DNA from: Paracoccus zhejiangensis | Lineage (GTDB): Bacteria; Pseudomonadota; Alphaproteobacteria; Rhodobacterales; Rhodobacteraceae | NCBI RefSeq assembly: GCF_002847445.1 | Contig: NZ_CP025430.1 | Location: 2,728,001 to 2,792,000 of the forward strand | Length of the DNA stretch: 64,000 bases | Direction: 5' to 3' | Shown here: positions 25,093 through 33,894 of the stretch, one piece after another | Numbering within the stretch: position 1 is the stretch's first letter | How the letters are laid out: every line of letters starts with the position of its first letter | Translations under genes and position numbers: made by a program | The notes under the pieces: generated by a model | Databases searched by the model: none | What the model was told of the DNA's origin: nothing | Seen by the model: the letters and a program-made list of their open reading frames with translations, nothing else

Positions 25093-26660
25093 GGCGACCG
25101 GCGCTCTGGCAGGCGGGGATGGCGGCGCTGGCGCTGTGGCTGGTGATGATCCTGCCGGCGGCGGGGGGCGCCATCACGCCTGCGAGGCTGATGACGCCCG
25201 AACTGCCGCTGATCCTGCTGCTGCTGATCGCCTCGGGACCGAACCGGGTGTTGCGGGCGCTGGTGTCCATGCTTCTGCTGCTGATCGCGGCGCTGAAGCT
25301 GGCCGATCTGGCCATGGCCGAGATTCTGGGCCGGGGTTTCAACCCGATCGCTGATCTGGCGCTGATCGACGCCTCGGCCCGGATGATCGCCGGCAGCTTC
25401 GGGATCTGGGCCGCCATCGGCGCGGGGGCCCTGTGCCTCATGCTCGCCGCCGGTCTGGCCGCAATGCTCTGGTGTGCGGCGGGGGTCTGGCAGCGCGTTT
25501 CGGTTCCACGCCTGCCCGCGCTGCTGGCGGCGGTCGGGCTGGTGGCCCTGCTGATCCCCGGCTTGCTGCCGCTCCGGGCCGCAACCGCCAGCTATGCGAT
25601 GGACAAGACCGCGCTGGCACTGCGCAGCCTGACCGACCTGCGTGAATTCCGCCGACTCGCAGAACAGGACCCGATGGCGGCAGAGGGCGGGCTGCTGACC
25701 GGGATCGATCGCGACGTGCTGGTGATCTTCATCGAAAGCTATGGCCGCACCAGTTTCGACACGCCCTTCTATGCCGAGGCCCACCTTCCCACCCTGCGCG
25801 CCGCCGATGAGACGTTGGCGGATGCCGGGCTTGCCATGCGCTCGGGCTTTCTGACCGCGCCGACGCAGGGCGGGCAAAGCTGGCTCAGCCATGCAACCTT
25901 CACCTCGGGTCTCTGGATCGACGATCAGAGCCGCTACCAAGCCGCGCTGGCCAGTGGTCGGCAGGGCCTGTTCCATCTGGCCCGAAAGGCCGGGTTCCAC
26001 ACGGCGGCAGTGATGCCGGCGATCACCCGGCCCTGGCCGGAATCGACGCGCATGGGGTTTGACCGGGTGCTGGGCGCAGGTGATCTGGGCTACCGCGGCA
26101 AACCCTTCAACTGGGTCACCATGCCCGACCAGTTCACCCTCGCCGCCACCGACCGGCTGCTTCGGAATGGCAACGATGACCGGCTGCTGTTTGCGCAGGT
26201 GGCGCTGATTTCCTCGCACGCGCCATGGGTGCCAATTCCGCAGATGCTGGACTGGGACCAGCTGGGCGACGGACGGGTCTTCGACGCCATGGCCGAGGCC
26301 GGGCCGACACCGAAAGAGCTGTGGGACGATTACGACGACGTGCGGCTGCACTATCGCGGCGCCATCACCTATGCGCTGCAGGCGGTGGCGGGCTACGCCC
26401 GGCTGCACGCCGCCGACCCGCCCTTGCTAATCGTGCTGGGCGACCATCAGGCCGCCGCCCGGATCGCGCTGGACGAGCGGCGCGAGGTGCCGATCCATCT
26501 CATCGGCCCGCGTGATCTGGTCGAGCGGAGCCGCGACTGGGGCTTTGCGCCCGGGCTGATCCCGCCACCGGGTAGCCCCGCCCTGCCCATGCAGGACATG
26601 CGCGACCTGATCTTGCAGGGCTTCGGACCGGACAGCACCACCGCCGCCCTCGACGACTGA
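25089..26660 (+). CDS. Membrane sulfatase-fold (LtaS/alkaline-phosphatase superfamily) protein
   Basis: 523 residues. The N-terminal ~180 residues contain about five membrane helices. The soluble sulfatase-like domain starts around residue 205 with RDVLVIFIESYGRTSFD (metal-binding Glu and a Thr/Ser nucleophile region), then HATFTSGLWID and the late metal site LLIVLGDHQAA. This layout recalls LTA synthases and phosphoethanolamine or phosphoglycerol transferases, which use phospholipid donors. Coupling to a CDP-alcohol phosphatidyltransferase suggests making and using one lipid head group, perhaps to modify a surface glycan. Confidence 0.8.
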   Translation: MRRPALWQAGMAALALWLVMILPAAGGAITPARLMTPELPLILLLLIASGPNRVLRALVSMLLLLIAALKLADLAMAEILGRGFNPIADLALIDASARMIAGSFGIWAAIGAGALCLMLAAGLAAMLWCAAGVWQRVSVPRLPALLAAVGLVALLIPGLLPLRAATASYAMDKTALALRSLTDLREFRRLAEQDPMAAEGGLLTGIDRDVLVIFIESYGRTSFDTPFYAEAHLPTLRAADETLADAGLAMRSGFLTAPTQGGQSWLSHATFTSGLWIDDQSRYQAALASGRQGLFHLARKAGFHTAAVMPAITRPWPESTRMGFDRVLGAGDLGYRGKPFNWVTMPDQFTLAATDRLLRNGNDDRLLFAQVALISSHAPWVPIPQMLDWDQLGDGRVFDAMAEAGPTPKELWDDYDDVRLHYRGAITYALQAVAGYARLHAADPPLLIVLGDHQAAARIALDERREVPIHLIGPRDLVERSRDWGFAPGLIPPPGSPALPMQDMRDLILQGFGPDSTTAALDD

Positions 26661-26729
26661 CCAAACAAAGGACGGCTTGCCGTAGCGATCTGGTCCCGTA
26701 AGCTGCGGCAAAGAGGAAGGGAAACCATC

Positions 26730-27728
26730 ATGACCCACCGATTTTGGACCCGCCGGCAGATGCTCGCCACCGCCACAGCCGGCCTCGCCGCCCCGGTGCT
26801 GCTGCCCCGCAGGGCACTGGCGCAGGCCGCCACGCCGGTCAGCCTGCAGCTGTCATGGCTGCATTCGGTGCAATTCGCCGGCAGCTATCTCGCCCGCGAG
26901 AACGGCTGGTGGCGCGAGGCCGGTCTGGAGGTGACGCTGTTGCAGGGCGGCCCCAATGCGCCGGTCGAGCCGCCGGTCGTCTCGGGCACGGCGCTTATCG
27001 GCATCTCGGCTGCCGATTACACCGCCGCCGCCGTGGCCGAGGGCGCGCCATTCAAGATCATGGGCGTGGCGATGCAGAAAAACCCCTTCGTCATCGCCTC
27101 GCTGCCCGCCAACCCGGTGAACGCCCCTGCCGATCTCGCCGGCAAGAAGATCGGCATGGCGCTGGCGAATACCCCGGTCCTGCAGGCGCTGTGCACGCTG
27201 AACGGCGTCGATATCGACGCGATCCAGATCGTGCCGACGCAATATTCCGCCCAGCCTCTGGTCGGCGGCGAGGTCGATTGCCTGCTCTGCTGGGAGACCG
27301 ACCTGCCGGTGGCGATGACCATGCAGGGGATCGAGAATGTGACCATGCTGATGGCCGATCATGGCTATGCGCTGCATTCGCAGACCTATATCGCCACCGA
27401 GGACAGCCTTGCCAATCGCCGCGCCGAACTGGTGGCGCTGATGGCGGGCGAGGTGCGGGGCTGGGAAGCCTACCGCGCCGATACCGATGCGGCCGCCGAG
27501 TTGACGGTCAGGCTTTTCCCCGATGCCGGGCTGGATCTGGAGACCCAGAAGCTGCAGGCCGCGCGCCAGGTGCCGCTGATGTTCTCGGACCTGACCGACC
27601 AGAACGGGTTCGGATCGTGGACGGACGAGGCGGTGGCCGCGAATATCGAGACGCTGGCGCTGCTGGGGCGGACCGTCACCCCCGATCTCTGGGACCGCTC
27701 GATCCTCGACGAGGTTCATGCCGGCTGA
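26730..27728 (+). CDS. ABC substrate-binding protein, NMT1/THI5-like, Tat-exported
   Basis: 332 residues. The N-terminus RFWTRRQMLATATAGLAAP is a twin-arginine signal with cleavage after ALA near residue 30. The mature protein has the SsuA/ThiY-like fold (LQLSWLHSVQFAGSYLARE, GGEVDCLLCWETDLP). ThiY-type proteins bind pyrimidine precursors of thiamine, while relatives bind sulfonates or nitrate-type ligands. The ligand is not decided by the sequence, and no TPP riboswitch is evident upstream. gaggaaggg precedes the ATG, and the ATPase gene overlaps the 3' end by 11 bp. Confidence 0.87.
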   Translation: MTHRFWTRRQMLATATAGLAAPVLLPRRALAQAATPVSLQLSWLHSVQFAGSYLARENGWWREAGLEVTLLQGGPNAPVEPPVVSGTALIGISAADYTAAAVAEGAPFKIMGVAMQKNPFVIASLPANPVNAPADLAGKKIGMALANTPVLQALCTLNGVDIDAIQIVPTQYSAQPLVGGEVDCLLCWETDLPVAMTMQGIENVTMLMADHGYALHSQTYIATEDSLANRRAELVALMAGEVRGWEAYRADTDAAAELTVRLFPDAGLDLETQKLQAARQVPLMFSDLTDQNGFGSWTDEAVAANIETLALLGRTVTPDLWDRSILDEVHAG

Positions 27729-28491
27729 TCCGCCCCCGCCCGATATCCTGTGCCGGGGGCTTTCCAAGGTCTTTTCCGGCGGGGTCGAGGTGCTGTCGCC
27801 GCTGGATATTGCCCTTGCTGCGGGCCAGACGACCGCGCTGGTCGGCCCCTCGGGCTGCGGCAAGTCCACGCTGCTGCGGCTGATCGCGGGGCTGGAAGAT
27901 CCCAGCGCCGGCGACATCCTGATCGGCGGCGAGACGCCCGATCACATGCGCCGGCAGGCGGCGATTTCAGTGGCGTTTCAGGACCCATCGCTGCTGCCCT
28001 GGCGCAGCCTGCGCGGCAATATCGCGCTGGGGCGCAAGCTGGCACGTCTGCCCGCAGATCCGGCGCTGGTCGACCGGCTGATCCGGCTGGTCGGGCTGGC
28101 GGGGTTCGAGGCGATTCGCCCGGCGGCACTGTCGGGCGGGATGCGTCAGCGCGCTGCCATCGCCCGCGCGCTCGCCAGCGCGCCGCGCCTGCTGCTGTTG
28201 GATGAACCCTTCGGCGCGGTGGATGAACTGACCCGCCGGCAACTGGCGCTGGACCTGCCGCCGCTCTGGCAGGAACGCGGCACCAGCACGCTGCTGGTCA
28301 CCCATTCGGTCAGCGAGGCGGTGTTCCTGGCCGACCGGATTCTGGTCCTGTCGCCCCGGCCCGCCCGGATCGTCGCGGATATCGCCGTGCCCCTGTCGCA
28401 TCCGCGCCGGTCTGACCTGGCCGACAGCGCCGGATTTCACGATCTCGCCGCGGAGGTCTCGGCAGCGCTGGCGCGGGGCGTGGCGGCATGA
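27718..28491 (+). CDS. ABC transporter ATPase, SsuB/TauB/ThiZ type
   Basis: 257 residues. Walker [10 protein letters not shown], signature LSGGMRQRAAIARAL, Walker B LLLLDEPFGAVDELT and switch LLVTHSVSEAV. The FGAVD variant after Walker B is typical of the nitrate/sulfonate/taurine branch. Overlaps at both ends (11 bp with the binding protein, ATGA with the permease) show one operon. Confidence 0.93.
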   Translation: MPADPPPPDILCRGLSKVFSGGVEVLSPLDIALAAGQTTALVGPSGCGKSTLLRLIAGLEDPSAGDILIGGETPDHMRRQAAISVAFQDPSLLPWRSLRGNIALGRKLARLPADPALVDRLIRLVGLAGFEAIRPAALSGGMRQRAAIARALASAPRLLLLDEPFGAVDELTRRQLALDLPPLWQERGTSTLLVTHSVSEAVFLADRILVLSPRPARIVADIAVPLSHPRRSDLADSAGFHDLAAEVSAALARGVAA

Positions 28492-30062
28492 GTGTTGTCA
28501 TGGCCCTGCCGGGACGGAGGGCGGCTCCCGCGCTGCGAACCCTAGGCGGTGCGGCGATCCTGCTGCTGGCTTGGGAACTTGCCGCGCAACTTTTGGGCGG
28601 CGCCTATCTGCTGGCCGGTCCGGTTGAGGTCGCCCGCTGGCTGGCCGAGAACCCCGGACTGACCGGGCGGGCGCTGGCGGTGACGCTGTGGAATGGCGCG
28701 GCGGGGTTTGCCCTCGGCAACCTCGCGGCCATCCTGCTGGCCGGAGCGGCGCTGACCTGGCCGCGCAGCCAGCCGGTCATCACCGGGCTGTCGCTTCTGG
28801 TCTTCTGCCTGCCGCTGGTCGCCACCGGGCCGATCCTGCGGGTGCTGATGGGGCCGGGCAACGGGCCGCAGATCGCGCTGGCGGCGCTTGCGGTGTTCTA
28901 CACCACGCTGATCCCGCTGCTGGTCGGCTTGCGCGCCGCGCCCGCCGTCTGGTTCGATCTCCTGCGCAGCTATGGCCGTGGGCGGATGGCCGAGCTGCGC
29001 CACATCCGCGCGCGCTCCGCCCTGCCCTATCTGTTCGCCGGGCTGCAGATCGCCGCGCCTGCCGCCTTCCTGGGGGCGATGGTGGGCGAGTTCACCGGGG
29101 CCGAGCGCGGGCTTGGCGTCTTGACCATCCGTTTTCTCAGGGCGCTGGACGTGCCGGGCCTCTGGGCGGTCTGTGCCGTGGCCGCCACGGTCTCGATCCT
29201 CGCCTATGCCGCCATCGGCGCGCTGGCGCGGGCCATGCTGCGCGAGCCGCCGCCGCTGATCCTGTCGCTGCCCTCGACCGAACACGCGCCATCTGCGCTG
29301 GTCAGCACGGCGCTGGTCGCCGCACTGGCGCTGCTAATCTGGTGGGGCGGCATGGAGACGTTTTCGCTGAACCCCTTCTTCGCCAAAAGGCCAGACGATG
29401 TGCTGGACGCCCTGCTCATGGCACCCGATGCGACCGAGACGCGGGCGAGGCTCTGGGCGGCGCTGTCGGAAACCACCATCTTCCTGCTGCCGGGCTATCT
29501 GGCCGGGCTGGTCATCGGCGCGGCTCTGGCGATGGCGGTGACACTGCTGCCAGCCGCTGGGGCGCTGGTCCTGCCACTGGCCGTCGCCCTGCGCTCGGTT
29601 CCCATCGTCGCTACCGCGCCGCTGATCGTCCTGTTGCTGGGGCGCGGAGCCTTAGGCACGATCACGCTGGTGGGGGTGATGGTCTTCTTCCCGACCTTCG
29701 TTGCCTGCCTGCACGGGCTCAAGCAGACACCCGGCCAGATCCGCGATGTCTTCGACTGCTTCGCCGCCTCGCGCCTGCGCCGGCTGGTCGACCTGCAGAT
29801 CCCGGCCATGCTGCCCGCCTTCTTCGCCGCCGCGCGCATGGCGGTGCCGGCGGCGGTTCTGGCGGTGACGGTGGTCGAATGGCTGGCCACCGGGCGCGGC
29901 ATCGGCAGCCTGATGGCGCTGTCGGCCTCGCTGTCGGATTACGACATGCTCTGGTCCTGCGTGCTGGTCGTGGCAGTGCTGTCCGCGCTTGGCTTTGCCG
30001 CCATCGCCGGGATCGAGCGGCGGCTGCTGGCGCGCCTCGCGCCCGAGCAGGTGCGCCGATGA
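28488..30062 (+). CDS. Double-length ABC permease (two fused permease domains)
   Basis: 524 residues, about twice the usual ~260 of this permease family. Two complete permease units are visible. The N-terminal unit (~10-250) has an EAA-like loop ending GEFTGAERGLGVL. The C-terminal unit (~270-520) has DCFAASRLRRLVDLQIP and VEWLATGRGIGSLM. Because these importers normally use a permease homodimer, the fusion implies an obligate, asymmetric pair from one polypeptide. An in-frame ATG at 28500 is an alternative start. Confidence 0.88.
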   Translation: MSVVMALPGRRAAPALRTLGGAAILLLAWELAAQLLGGAYLLAGPVEVARWLAENPGLTGRALAVTLWNGAAGFALGNLAAILLAGAALTWPRSQPVITGLSLLVFCLPLVATGPILRVLMGPGNGPQIALAALAVFYTTLIPLLVGLRAAPAVWFDLLRSYGRGRMAELRHIRARSALPYLFAGLQIAAPAAFLGAMVGEFTGAERGLGVLTIRFLRALDVPGLWAVCAVAATVSILAYAAIGALARAMLREPPPLILSLPSTEHAPSALVSTALVAALALLIWWGGMETFSLNPFFAKRPDDVLDALLMAPDATETRARLWAALSETTIFLLPGYLAGLVIGAALAMAVTLLPAAGALVLPLAVALRSVPIVATAPLIVLLLGRGALGTITLVGVMVFFPTFVACLHGLKQTPGQIRDVFDCFAASRLRRLVDLQIPAMLPAFFAAARMAVPAAVLAVTVVEWLATGRGIGSLMALSASLSDYDMLWSCVLVVAVLSALGFAAIAGIERRLLARLAPEQVRR

Positions 30063-31108
30063 CCGCGCCGCGCAAGGCCGCCTTCGCCATTCCCGGCGAT
30101 ATCGAGACGCTGACCGGCGGCTATATCTATGAGCACCGCCTGCTGATGGGCCTGCGCGACCAAGGGCGGAATGTGGAGCATGTGCAACTGCCCGAGGGCT
30201 TTCCCGATGTCGATGCGGCAGCGATGGCGCAGGCCATTGCGCAGCTGCAGGCGGTCGAGCCAGAGCGGGTGCTGATCCTCGACGGTCTGGTCTTCGGCTC
30301 GATCGACAGTTCTGGGCTGGCCGGGGTCCGGGCGCCGATCGTCGCCATGATCCATCATCCGCTGGCGATGGAAAGCGGGCTCGACCCCGCGCGGCGCCAG
30401 CATCTTTTCACCACCGAGCGCGACAACCTGCGGCTGGCGCAGCATGTGCTGGTGCCGAGCCCCCATACCCGCGATCTGCTGGTCGCCCGCTATGACGTTC
30501 CCCCCGAGCGGATCACCATCGCCCGTCCAGGCGTCGATCCGCCCCGCTATCCGTCTGCCCCGGTCGCGCGCCCACTGATCCTCTCGGTCGGCATCCTGCA
30601 TCCGAGGAAGGGGCATGACCTGCTGATCGACGCGCTCGCCCGGATCGGCGATCTGGACTGGCAGACGGTCATCATCGGCAGCCCGTGGGATCCTGCCCAT
30701 GCCGAGGCGCTGGCTCTGCAGGCAGAAGGCTCGGGGCTGGGCGCGCGGCTGCGCCTTGCCGGGCGGGTCACGACGGATGAGCTGCACCGGCACTATGCCA
30801 GCGCCTCGGTCTTCGCGCTGGCTACCCGGTACGAGGGCTATGGCATCGTCTTCGACGAGGCGCTGTCCTATGGCCTGCCCATCGTCAGCTGCGCCACCGG
30901 CGCGGTGCCGCAGACGGTGCCGGCAGACACGGCCCTGCTGGTGCCACCCGAGGATAGCGAAGCCTTTGCCGATGCGCTGCGGCTGATGCTGACCGATGAG
31001 CGGCGGCGTCAGGCCTGCGCCGGCGCTGCCCGCTCGGCAGCGCAGCACCTGCCAGACTGGTCGCAAACCGCAGCAGCAGCCGGCGCGGTGCTGGACCGCA
31101 TCGGCTGA
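30059..31108 (+). CDS. Glycosyltransferase, GT4-like (family 1 domain)
   Basis: 349 residues, starting at the ATGA overlap with the permease stop. An N-terminal acceptor domain (GDIETLTGGYIYEHRLL) is followed by a GT-B donor domain from about residue 175: LSVGILHPRKGHDLLIDAL, LRLAGRVTTDELHRHYASA and the EX7E-like YEGYGIVFDEALSYGLPIV with GAVPQTV. Transfers a sugar from a nucleotide donor, probably at the cytoplasmic membrane face. The operon position next to the importer is odd; its link may be to the capsule genes that follow. Confidence 0.88.
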   Translation: MTAPRKAAFAIPGDIETLTGGYIYEHRLLMGLRDQGRNVEHVQLPEGFPDVDAAAMAQAIAQLQAVEPERVLILDGLVFGSIDSSGLAGVRAPIVAMIHHPLAMESGLDPARRQHLFTTERDNLRLAQHVLVPSPHTRDLLVARYDVPPERITIARPGVDPPRYPSAPVARPLILSVGILHPRKGHDLLIDALARIGDLDWQTVIIGSPWDPAHAEALALQAEGSGLGARLRLAGRVTTDELHRHYASASVFALATRYEGYGIVFDEALSYGLPIVSCATGAVPQTVPADTALLVPPEDSEAFADALRLMLTDERRRQACAGAARSAAQHLPDWSQTAAAAGAVLDRIG

Positions 31109-31115
31109 GCGGGCG

Positions 31116-31250
31116 TCATTCCATCAGCCGCTTGAAGTGCCGGGACAAGAGCAGCAGGCCGAAGAACAGCGTCACCGAACTGACCAGCACGACCAAGCCG
31201 CAGGCCGCAAACCCAGCGCCAGCGCCGACTTCATCACCTCGCGAGCCCAT
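31116..31250 (-). pseudogene. Possible C-terminal remnant of a KpsM-like polysaccharide export permease
   Basis: A 44-residue minus-strand frame ends LVVLVSSVTLFFGLLLLSR followed by HFKRLME. This matches the look of the last helix and basic tail of ABC-2 capsule permeases such as KpsM (..VTLFIGLAL..R..). No further kpsM sequence is seen; the frame stops being alike at its start. It lies antisense between the glycosyltransferase and the kpsE-like gene. The call rests on a short hydrophobic match, so chance is possible. Confidence 0.3.
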
Positions 31251-32403
31251 GAACAATCATTCCTATTTGCGTCCAGCCGTCAGTTCGGCTCGTTTCGAAC
31301 GCCGGCACATCATCCTGACCCTGTCCTTCCTGCTTTTGGTGATCGTGCCGACGGCGGTTTCGGCCTGGTATCTCTGGACGCGGGCCGTCGACCAATATGT
31401 CTCGACCGTCGGCTTCTCGATCCGCAAGGAGGATGCTTCGACACCCGGCGTCGATCTCCTCGGGGGTCTCACCCAGTTCACCGGCGGCAGCACCGCCTCG
31501 GACACCGACATTCTCTATGACTTCCTCAAGAGCGAGGACATCGTCGCGAAAATCGATGCGGCGGTCGATCTGCGCGGCAAGTTCTCGAAGGAATGGCCCA
31601 ATGACCCGGTCTTTGCCTATGACCCCAGCGGCACCATCGAGGACCTGACCAAGCACTGGCAGCGCCGGGTAGAGGTCCTTTATGACACCACGACACGACT
31701 GATCACGCTTCGTGTGTCGGCCTTCTCGCCCGAGGATGCGCTGGCCATCGCCGATGCGACCTTTGACGAAAGCAGCCGTACCATCAACCGGCTGTCCGAC
31801 ATTGCCCGCGATGACGCGACCCGCTTTGCCAGCAACGAGCTTACCCGCGCGCAGGAAAAGCTGACGGCGACACGGCAGGCGCTGACGGCCTTTCGCATGC
31901 GCACCCAGATCGTCGATCCCGAGGCCGACCTCGAGGGCCAGATGGGCATCCTGAACACGCTTCAGGGCGCACTTGCCGAAACCCTGATCGAGCTGGACAC
32001 GCTGCGCGAGAACTCGACCGACCGCGACCAGCGGGTGATCCAGACCGAGAAGAAGATCGAGGCGATCCGCAACCGCATCTCCGAGGAACGCGCCAAGTTC
32101 AGCGCCAACAGCGAAGGTCCCGGCGGCGAGAACTATGCCGAGCTGATGTCGGAATATGAAAAGCTGTCCTCTGACATGATGTTCGACCAGACCGCCTATC
32201 AATCGGCGCGTGCGGCCTATGACATTGCGCTGGCCGAGGCACAGCGCAAGTCGCGCTATCTGGCCGCCCATATCGAGCCGAAGCTGGCCGAGGCATCGCT
32301 GGTTCCCGATCGCCCCTATCTGCTGGCCTGCGTCTTCGGGGCGCTGCTGCTGGGCTGGTCGGTCCTTCTGCTGATCTACTACAGTGTCCGCGACCGCCGC
32401 TGA
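31249..32403 (+). CDS. Capsule polysaccharide export inner-membrane protein, KpsE/BexC/CtrB-like
   Basis: 384 residues from the ATG at 31249. An N-terminal helix (IILTLSFLLLVIVPTAVSAW), a long periplasmic part with coiled-coil stretches (ELTRAQEKLTATRQALTAF, QTEKKIEAIRNRISEERAKF) and a second helix near the C-terminus (LACVFGALLLGWSVLLLIYY) make the classic KpsE polysaccharide co-polymerase layout. It links the inner-membrane ABC exporter to the outer-membrane channel in ABC-type capsule export. The kpsT-like gene follows after 2 bp. Neither an intact kpsM nor a kpsD is in the window. Confidence 0.88.
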   Translation: MNNHSYLRPAVSSARFERRHIILTLSFLLLVIVPTAVSAWYLWTRAVDQYVSTVGFSIRKEDASTPGVDLLGGLTQFTGGSTASDTDILYDFLKSEDIVAKIDAAVDLRGKFSKEWPNDPVFAYDPSGTIEDLTKHWQRRVEVLYDTTTRLITLRVSAFSPEDALAIADATFDESSRTINRLSDIARDDATRFASNELTRAQEKLTATRQALTAFRMRTQIVDPEADLEGQMGILNTLQGALAETLIELDTLRENSTDRDQRVIQTEKKIEAIRNRISEERAKFSANSEGPGGENYAELMSEYEKLSSDMMFDQTAYQSARAAYDIALAEAQRKSRYLAAHIEPKLAEASLVPDRPYLLACVFGALLLGWSVLLLIYYSVRDRR

Positions 32404-32405
32404 TC

Positions 32406-33098
32406 ATGATCGTCATCGACAATCTGACCAAGATCTACCGGCGGGAGGGAAAGCAGACCGTTGTGGCCGACCGCATTTCGGCGGTCTTCCCGACCGGCGA
32501 GTCGATGGCCCTGCTGGGCCGCAACGGTGCAGGAAAATCCAGCCTGCTGCGGATGATCGCCGGAACCATGCTGCCGACCTCGGGCAAGGTGATGAGCGAT
32601 GGCACCGTGTCCTGGCCGGTGGGCTTCGCGGGCAGCTTTCACAACGAACTGACCGGCTCGCAGAACGTGCGCTTCGTCGCCCGCATCTACGGTGTCGATA
32701 GCGACGGGCTGGTCGATTATGTCGAGGATTTTGCCGAGCTGGGGGCGAATTATCATAAGCCCTTCGGCACCTATTCCTCGGGCATGCGCTCGCGCCTGGC
32801 GATGGGAACCAGCATGGGAATCGATTTCGATACCTACCTGGTCGACGAGGTCAGCAGCGTCGGCGACGCCTCGTTCCGCGCGAAGTCCAAGACGGTGTTC
32901 CTGGACCGGATGCAGAATTCAAGCTCGGTCGTGGTCAGCCACTCGATGCCTTTCATCCGCGAGACCTGCACGATGGGCGCCGTGCTGGAACATGGCCAGC
33001 TAAGGGTTTTCGAGGTTCTGGAAGAGGCGATCGCCTATCACGAGACGTTGATGGGCGTCGCCCTGAGCGCGAAGCCCAAGGTGGTGGTCGGCGCCTAA
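32406..33098 (+). CDS. Capsule polysaccharide export ATPase, KpsT/BexA/CtrD-like
   Basis: 230 residues. Walker A GRNGAGKSS, the signature region GTYSSGMRSRLAMGTS, Walker B FDTYLVDEVSSVGDASF and the switch VVSHSM match polysaccharide exporters of the KpsT class, which keep the DEV-x-x-VGD sequence. It needs a KpsM-type permease that is not present intact here. Its stop overlaps the convergent VOC gene by 4 bp. Confidence 0.92.
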   Translation: MIVIDNLTKIYRREGKQTVVADRISAVFPTGESMALLGRNGAGKSSLLRMIAGTMLPTSGKVMSDGTVSWPVGFAGSFHNELTGSQNVRFVARIYGVDSDGLVDYVEDFAELGANYHKPFGTYSSGMRSRLAMGTSMGIDFDTYLVDEVSSVGDASFRAKSKTVFLDRMQNSSSVVVSHSMPFIRETCTMGAVLEHGQLRVFEVLEEAIAYHETLMGVALSAKPKVVVGA

Positions 33099-33712
33099 TC
33101 CGGCAGGAAGCCGATCCAGCCGCCCGGCCCTGCCGGGGCAGGGATCGGCGGTTCGTCGAAAAGCTCGAACATCGTTTCGTCGAGCTTCACGAAGCGCACC
33201 TCGACCGCCGTATCCCCCGACCCCAGGACATGCTGCGCGACCCGCGCTGCGCCCATGGCCGCCAGCGCCGCCTCGACCCCGCCCAGGTCGGGCGTGCGGA
33301 TCGCCAGGTGATCATGACCCTCGGCCACATCGGGCAGACCGATCCGGGCGCAGAACTCGACCGGCCAGCCCTCGGGACCTTCGAAAAAGACATAACGCAC
33401 GCCGTGATCCCAGAAGGCGGCGATCTCGGCGGGGCCGTTCGGGGTAAAGTTGGCGGACAGCTGCCCACCCCGGGCCTCGGTCCGCTGGCGACAGGCATCG
33501 GCATCGCCAATGCGCAGCGCAACGTGGTCCAGCCGCAGCGGGATCAAGCCCGGTGGGGGGGCATCGACAGGGCAGAGGAAAATCCGCTGATCGCCAAAGC
33601 GCAGCGTGGTCGCATCCTCGGCCACCAGCCCCAGCACCTGAACCAGGTGCCGCAGCGCCGCCGCGGGATCTTCGACTGCCAGAACCGGTCTCATCCTTAT
33701 CTTATCCATCAT
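33095..33712 (-). CDS. VOC-family (glyoxalase/dioxygenase fold) protein
   Basis: 205 residues, two beta-alpha-beta modules. The metal-site pattern appears in LRLDHVALRIGDADACRQ and FEGPEGWPVEFCARIG of the first pair, and GHDHLAIRTPDLGGVEAAL with KLDETMFELFDE of the second. It may be a metal-dependent lyase, dioxygenase or isomerase, or a resistance-type binder. Starts at 33712 and 33709 are both possible. It is a single-gene unit with no functional hint from neighbours. Confidence 0.8.
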   Translation of the reverse strand: MMDKIRMRPVLAVEDPAAALRHLVQVLGLVAEDATTLRFGDQRIFLCPVDAPPPGLIPLRLDHVALRIGDADACRQRTEARGGQLSANFTPNGPAEIAAFWDHGVRYVFFEGPEGWPVEFCARIGLPDVAEGHDHLAIRTPDLGGVEAALAAMGAARVAQHVLGSGDTAVEVRFVKLDETMFELFDEPPIPAPAGPGGWIGFLPD

Positions 33713-33894
33713 CCGCCCTGACCGTCGCACCGCATCGCGCCGTCCGCGTCATTACTAGCGATCCGGACCACGTGACGCCAGAGCATCGCTGAGAGGCCAG
33801 CGCCAGAGCCGCGACCGACAGCCGGTTACGTGGTGACTTGCCCAGCACCCCCGATCTGCGCAAGACTTCGCCTAGGAGCGAGGACAATCGACGA

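Noticed and set aside
26661..26729. Possible TPP riboswitch before the THI5-like binding protein
   Set aside because: The 69-bp gap is short and shows no CTGAGA-type core; it holds only a weak ttgccg/cggcaa stem, so a thiamine riboswitch is not supported.
28688..30058. Long upstream extension of the glycosyltransferase frame through the permease gene
   Set aside because: It is GC-driven open frame opposite the real permease reading; the ATGA start at 30059 and homology from there define the gene.
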